Below, piece after piece: positions 14,625-17,664 of a DNA stretch of 17,664 nt. Origin of the DNA: DATMBL01 sp050735975 (lineage in GTDB: Bacteria; Desulfobacterota; Binatia; UBA9968); assembly GCA_050735975.1 (NCBI GenBank), contig JBOHVS010000062.1, positions 1 to 17,664 on the forward strand, written 5' to 3'. The translations under genes were made by a program, and so were the position numbers. Below the pieces are notes generated by a model. That model was not told where the DNA came from and did not search any database. It saw only the letters and a list, made by a program, of their open reading frames with translations. Each line of letters begins with the position of its first letter. The stretch's first letter is position 1.

Positions 14625-16259
14625 ATGGCAGATAAAGTACTCGTGGTGCAGGGTGGAAAACTGATCGATGGCACCGGCCGGCCACCGGTCGAGAATTCCG
14701 TCATCGTTATCCAGGCAGGCAAGTTCCACGCAGTCGGCAGGAGCGGCGAAGTCTCTATTCCTGCCGGCGCGCAGGTGATCGATGTCAAGGGCAAGACCGT
14801 CCTGCCGGGCTTTATCGATGGTCATGGTCACCTGGAGGATTTCCATGGAGAGCTTTATCTCCATCTGGGAATCACGACCTGCGCCTCGATCGAACTCTAC
14901 CAGGATGGCCCATGGACCCTTGCTCAAAAACAGGGCACCGATCTGGGTAAAATTCGTGGGCCGCGGATCTGGATGTCAGGCCGGGCGATCGGCGGCGTTG
15001 GCACCGGGCACGACGCATTTGGCTCGAGAACGGCCCGCGACAACATCATCGTCACAACGCCGGAAGAGGCGCGCAAAGCGGTGCAGCGGAAACACGAATT
15101 CGGCTGCGACATCCTCAAAGTCAATGAGTTTCTTTCTTTGGACTTGGTGAAAGTCGCCGTCGACGAAGCTCACCGGCTGGACATGTCGGTAGCCGCCCAT
15201 AGTTGGGACGTCGTCGGCTCTGTCAAGGCGGGCGTTGACTCAATCGAGCACATCTGGTCGGTCGGCTACAGCTCCATCCCTTATGCCCCTGCCAGGCGCA
15301 AGCTGGCCGAGGATCGGCTGGGGGGGAAGATCGAACAGGAACTCGCCGGCTCTTATTACCAAACCGAAAATTTCGACGAGGTGATCGGCGCAATGGTGGA
15401 GCGCCGCGTCGCGTGGACCCCGACCATTGCCAAATGGTTGCGTCCCCTGTCGCCGAGCGCCAAGCGCTTTAGAGAGAGGGAAAACCAAATCCTGAACGAT
15501 CCCAATGCCGGTCTCCCCGCTGCGGTTCGTACCGTGACCGACAACGCCTATGACAAATTGCTCAAGCGCTACACGCCCGCGGAGCTCGAGCGCGCCAAAA
15601 TCGGCTATGAAAAAGCCAATGAATTCATCCGGCGTTTTGTCCAGGCCGGCGGCATGCTGAAGGAGGGCTCGGACCCGCCCCGCGGCATGGCGGCGTTGCT
15701 GATGCATCAGGCCCTGGCGATGGACGTCGAGGCCGGTGTGCCGCCGATGACGGCTATCCAGGCTGCCACCCTCAACGTCGCCAGGACTTTCAGGAAGGAC
15801 AAGGACTACGGCAGCGTCGAGCGCGGCAAGGTCGCAGACCTGTCCATCGTCGAGGGGGACCCGTTGCAAGACATCTGGATGACGCAAAACGTCAAGACGG
15901 TCATCATGGACGGGAAGGTCATCGATATCGGATTCCAAAAATACAAGAATCCGATTCCGTCATTCTATTCCTACCAGAGCTTGCCGCTCGATCTCGAAAT
16001 ATCGCCCCTCTTTCTCATCGAGGGGTCCGGTCCCACGACATTGAAGGTACGCGGACAGGGAGGGATGTGGCCATTCCACCGTGTCATGCTGAACGGCGAG
16101 CCGCTACCGACCAGCTTTGCCTCGAAGGACGAGCTTAAGGCAATCATTTCACCCGAGGCGATCGCCAAAGCGGGCACGTACATCGTCACGCTGAAGTGCG
16201 AAGGAGAAACGTTGCCCGAGTCCCATCGGGCTCATCTCGTGGTGGGCTTTAAACAATAG
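14625..16259 (+). CDS. Amidohydrolase (imidazolonepropionase-like) fused to an Ig-like IPT/TIG domain
   Basis: A 544-residue enzyme of the metal-dependent amidohydrolase superfamily, expected to hydrolyse an amide or cyclic amide. Residues 1-60 and about 395-435 form the small beta-sandwich (GKLIDGTG, LPGFIDGHGHLE, GKVADLSIVEGDP), and the barrel lies between. Metal ligands look intact: H67-x-H69, K165 (the lysine commonly carboxylated), H192 (AAHSW), H209 (SIEHIW) and D350 (EGSDPP). After the enzyme, residues 458-543 form an extra domain with an Ig-like IPT/TIG pattern (GPTTLKVRGQGG, VMLNGEPLPTSF, AKAGTYIVTLK, HLVVGF), unusual here. No signal peptide. GAGGAAAAG at 14611-14619 sets the start. 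Prolidase-like and imidazolonepropionase-like members share this core, so the substrate is open. Confidence 0.9.
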   Translation: MADKVLVVQGGKLIDGTGRPPVENSVIVIQAGKFHAVGRSGEVSIPAGAQVIDVKGKTVLPGFIDGHGHLEDFHGELYLHLGITTCASIELYQDGPWTLAQKQGTDLGKIRGPRIWMSGRAIGGVGTGHDAFGSRTARDNIIVTTPEEARKAVQRKHEFGCDILKVNEFLSLDLVKVAVDEAHRLDMSVAAHSWDVVGSVKAGVDSIEHIWSVGYSSIPYAPARRKLAEDRLGGKIEQELAGSYYQTENFDEVIGAMVERRVAWTPTIAKWLRPLSPSAKRFRERENQILNDPNAGLPAAVRTVTDNAYDKLLKRYTPAELERAKIGYEKANEFIRRFVQAGGMLKEGSDPPRGMAALLMHQALAMDVEAGVPPMTAIQAATLNVARTFRKDKDYGSVERGKVADLSIVEGDPLQDIWMTQNVKTVIMDGKVIDIGFQKYKNPIPSFYSYQSLPLDLEISPLFLIEGSGPTTLKVRGQGGMWPFHRVMLNGEPLPTSFASKDELKAIISPEAIAKAGTYIVTLKCEGETLPESHRAHLVVGFKQ

Positions 16260-16264
16260 CGCTA

Positions 16265-16283
16265 TCGCAGACGCTATCTGCGA
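16265..16283 (+). terminator. Stem-loop after the amidohydrolase gene
   Basis: TCGCAGA (16265-16271) and TCTGCGA (16277-16283) form a perfect 7-base stem with a 5-base loop, starting six bases after the amidohydrolase stop. No T-run follows, so it is a weak terminator candidate, possibly protecting the 3' end. The rest of the gap to 16507 holds the palindrome GAATCGATTC (16323-16332) and no gene. Confidence 0.4.
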
Positions 16284-16507
16284 CCGGTTCCCACATCACT
16301 GCTACAGATAAAACTCAAGCGAGAATCGATTCGAAAAAGCAAAAATAAACAAGGAGACTTGCAAGTCAGTGAAAGGTTAAGCTAAGAGAAAAACTCCAGC
16401 GTTGCTTCGCTCCGACCTCCCCGGCCGCAATGACCGGAGTGGCCCGAATGCGCCGGAACGCCTGGCCGAATTGAACGGAATCACACGACAATCTCGGGGA
16501 GTGAAGC

Positions 16508-17167
16508 ATGAGCAAGAGAGACGCTTTGAGCCTACCGCGAAATATTGTCGAAGTCATGGCGATTCTGCTTTTTAGCGGGCTCGTTTGTTTCACACCTCTT
16601 CATGGCGCGGAGATTCCGGCGGGCGCCGGCGCCAGTTACGCGCTGGCTAAAGGGACAAATGAGTTCGGTCTCTGGGCTGGCGGATCACCGGACTCCTCCA
16701 GCCTTTTCGGCAACACCGAGGACCGAAAGCTTCTTTTATTTGCGCTTCGCTATGGGCGTATTTTGGCGGCATGGGAGTCGCTTTCTTTAGAATACACGTT
16801 GGATATCTTTCCAGTTGCGGTAGTGTTCGAACCGGATCGTGTCAGGAGAGGGAGTTCGACGATTTATGGAGCGGGTCTTTCTCCTTTAGGCTTTAAGATC
16901 AACTTTGCACAGCAGAGCTGGATAAAGCCGTTTGTGGCTGCAAGCGTTGGATTACTCTACTTTGAAGATGATATTCCCGTGCCTCACTCATCGCGCTTCA
17001 ATCTTACCCCGGAAATTGGTTTAGGCGTGCAATTTTTTTTGGCGCCGAAAAGGGCGGTGACGCTCGGCTACAAACTTCATCATATGTCAAACGCCAACAC
17101 AGGCCGCAGTAATCCCGGGATGGACTCACACGTGATCTATGCGGGTTTTTCCTTTTTTACTCCGTAG
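16508..17167 (+). CDS. Outer-membrane acyloxyacyl hydrolase, PagL-like lipid A deacylase
   Basis: A 219-residue protein with a signal peptide (hydrophobic core MAILLFSGLVCF, likely cut after HGA near residue 34) and a C-terminal half of alternating beta strands ending in VIYAGFSFFTP, as expected of a small outer-membrane barrel. The segment YKLHHMSNANTG with NPGMDS matches the PagL family, which removes a 3-O acyl chain from lipid A. In Pseudomonas PagL the triad is H126, S128, E140; here H192 and S194 are present and the residue at the exact third position is D206, not Glu. Family relatives often differ at this site, so activity is plausible but not assured. GGGGAG at 16496-16501 supports this start; the n-region is long and MAILLF (16556) is a less likely alternative. 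It stands alone. Confidence 0.72.
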   Translation: MSKRDALSLPRNIVEVMAILLFSGLVCFTPLHGAEIPAGAGASYALAKGTNEFGLWAGGSPDSSSLFGNTEDRKLLLFALRYGRILAAWESLSLEYTLDIFPVAVVFEPDRVRRGSSTIYGAGLSPLGFKINFAQQSWIKPFVAASVGLLYFEDDIPVPHSSRFNLTPEIGLGVQFFLAPKRAVTLGYKLHHMSNANTGRSNPGMDSHVIYAGFSFFTP

Positions 17168-17526
17168 GGGATTAAAAAGAGACACCCCCAGCCCGGATTA
17201 TTCACGAGGCCGGGAACACTATCAACGACCTGTCGTGTTCTCTTTCATTGCAAATTTCAAATTGTAAAGTGCAAAAGTCAAAATGAATAAAACTTTAACA
17301 GGTCGAAAACGAGGGAAGGTTCCCTGTCCGAACATTTTTCAATTTGCAATTTACACTTTGCATTTTGCAATCCATGAATAATGCAGCCCAGGCTGCTTCG
17401 CTTCAAATCCGAGGCACCTCAGCCTGTCCCCCTTTCATTCTCTGAGATGAGAATTGCCCCCTCTGCGTAGCACTAAGCGGTCTAAAGCTTTAAAATAAAA
17501 CTAACCATCGAGGTGGAGGATTGGCA
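17168..17526. repeat. Gene-free stretch with nested imperfect inverted repeats
   Basis: No gene is supported. Bases 17190-17396 are built as nested inverted repeats: ATTATTCA (17197-17204) against TGAATAAT (17375-17382); an AT-rich arm of TTGCAA-type words at 17247-17284, about 80% identical to the reverse complement of 17336-17371; and AGGGAA-GG-TTCCCT in the centre (about 17312-17325). CGACCTGT (17226-17233) also pairs with ACAGGTCG (17298-17305) across the left arm. GCAGCC-CA-GGCTGC (17383-17396) closes the right edge. It could be a decayed MITE-like element or an intergenic repeat. The last 50 bases, with AT-rich sequence and GGAGGA at 17515-17520, belong to the next gene's control region. 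Confidence 0.6.
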
Positions 17527-17664
17527 ATGTATTCAGTATCAAAACGAATACGGCTGGCGCTGCTCGCGCTGGTCGCGGGAGTTTTCTTGGCGCAAGCGGC
17601 ATGGGCGCACCATGGCTGGGGCTGGGCAACCGACGAGCAGTTCGAGCTTACGGGCGAGGTCACC
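17527..17664 (+). CDS. Secreted DUF6152-like protein, 5' end only
   Basis: The frame starts at ATG 17527, six bases after a strong GGAGGA (17515-17520), and is open to the window edge, giving 46 residues. Residues 1-24 are a classic Sec signal peptide: basic start (MYSVSKRIR), a leucine/alanine core (LALLALVAGVFLA), then AWA as the cut site. The mature protein begins HHGWGWATDEQFELTGEVT, which looks like the start of DUF6152 periplasmic proteins (an HH-S/G start, then LTG-V). Function of that family is unknown to me. Too little is present to exclude another small exported protein. Confidence 0.6.
   Translation, partial: MYSVSKRIRLALLALVAGVFLAQAAWAHHGWGWATDEQFELTGEVT

Noticed and set aside
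15240..15938. - strand frame of 232 codons within the amidohydrolase gene
   Set aside because: Mirror frame of a gene with intact metal ligands; no motif or start signal.
1..17664. CRISPR array, tRNA, rRNA, integrase or transposase
   Set aside because: No regularly spaced direct repeats, cloverleaf pattern, rRNA motif or DDE/recombinase protein was seen on either strand.

Overview
The window looks like chromosomal DNA of an uncultivated, free-living Gram-negative bacterium. The signs are fairly high GC, well-formed Shine-Dalgarno sites, periplasmic solute-binding proteins and a PagL-like outer-membrane lipid A deacylase. The mix of solute-binding proteins, a UbiD decarboxylase, a maleylacetate-reductase-type dehydrogenase and amidohydrolase-type enzymes suggests a soil, sediment or groundwater heterotroph with wide organic-acid and aromatic catabolism. 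A Desulfobacterota/Binatota- or Tectomicrobia-like lineage is only my impression; there is no rRNA or other marker gene here.

Layout. Bases 1-5911 carry a + strand run: the tail of an unknown gene, an orphan periplasmic binding protein, a heme-oxygenase-fold (PqqC/TenA-like) putative iron oxidase, a gamma-glutamyltransferase-family Ntn hydrolase, a UbiD decarboxylase with a complete active site, and a HAD nucleotidase-like phosphatase whose GTG start overlaps the UbiD stop. A solitary AAC(6')-like acetyltransferase follows (6085-6537). Bases 6585-10090 are a - strand ABC import operon of the nitrate/sulfonate/taurine class (binding protein, two different permeases, one ATPase). Bases 10406-11642, also - strand, hold a cytoplasmic Nal1-like serine protease and, 7 nt behind it, a 77-residue protein that resembles the protease's own N-terminal module. 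Bases 12029-16259 return to the + strand: a maleylacetate-reductase-family dehydrogenase, an M20 peptidase-family protein that has lost one metal site and the catalytic base, and, behind its own likely promoter, an amidohydrolase with a C-terminal Ig-like (IPT/TIG) domain. The last 1.2 kb has the PagL-like deacylase, a gene-free stretch built of nested imperfect inverted repeats, and the start of a secreted DUF6152-like protein cut by the window edge.

How they may work together. The two + strand groups read as degradation modules for small carboxylated or amide-containing compounds, with the ABC operon between them as a possible uptake route; no substrate can be read from sequence. The points most worth a second look are the protease with its prodomain-like partner, the M20 protein with a selectively lost zinc site, the iron-oxidase/GGT-like/UbiD neighbourhood, and the repeat element at 17190-17396. 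I found no rRNA, tRNA, CRISPR array, transposase or phage gene.
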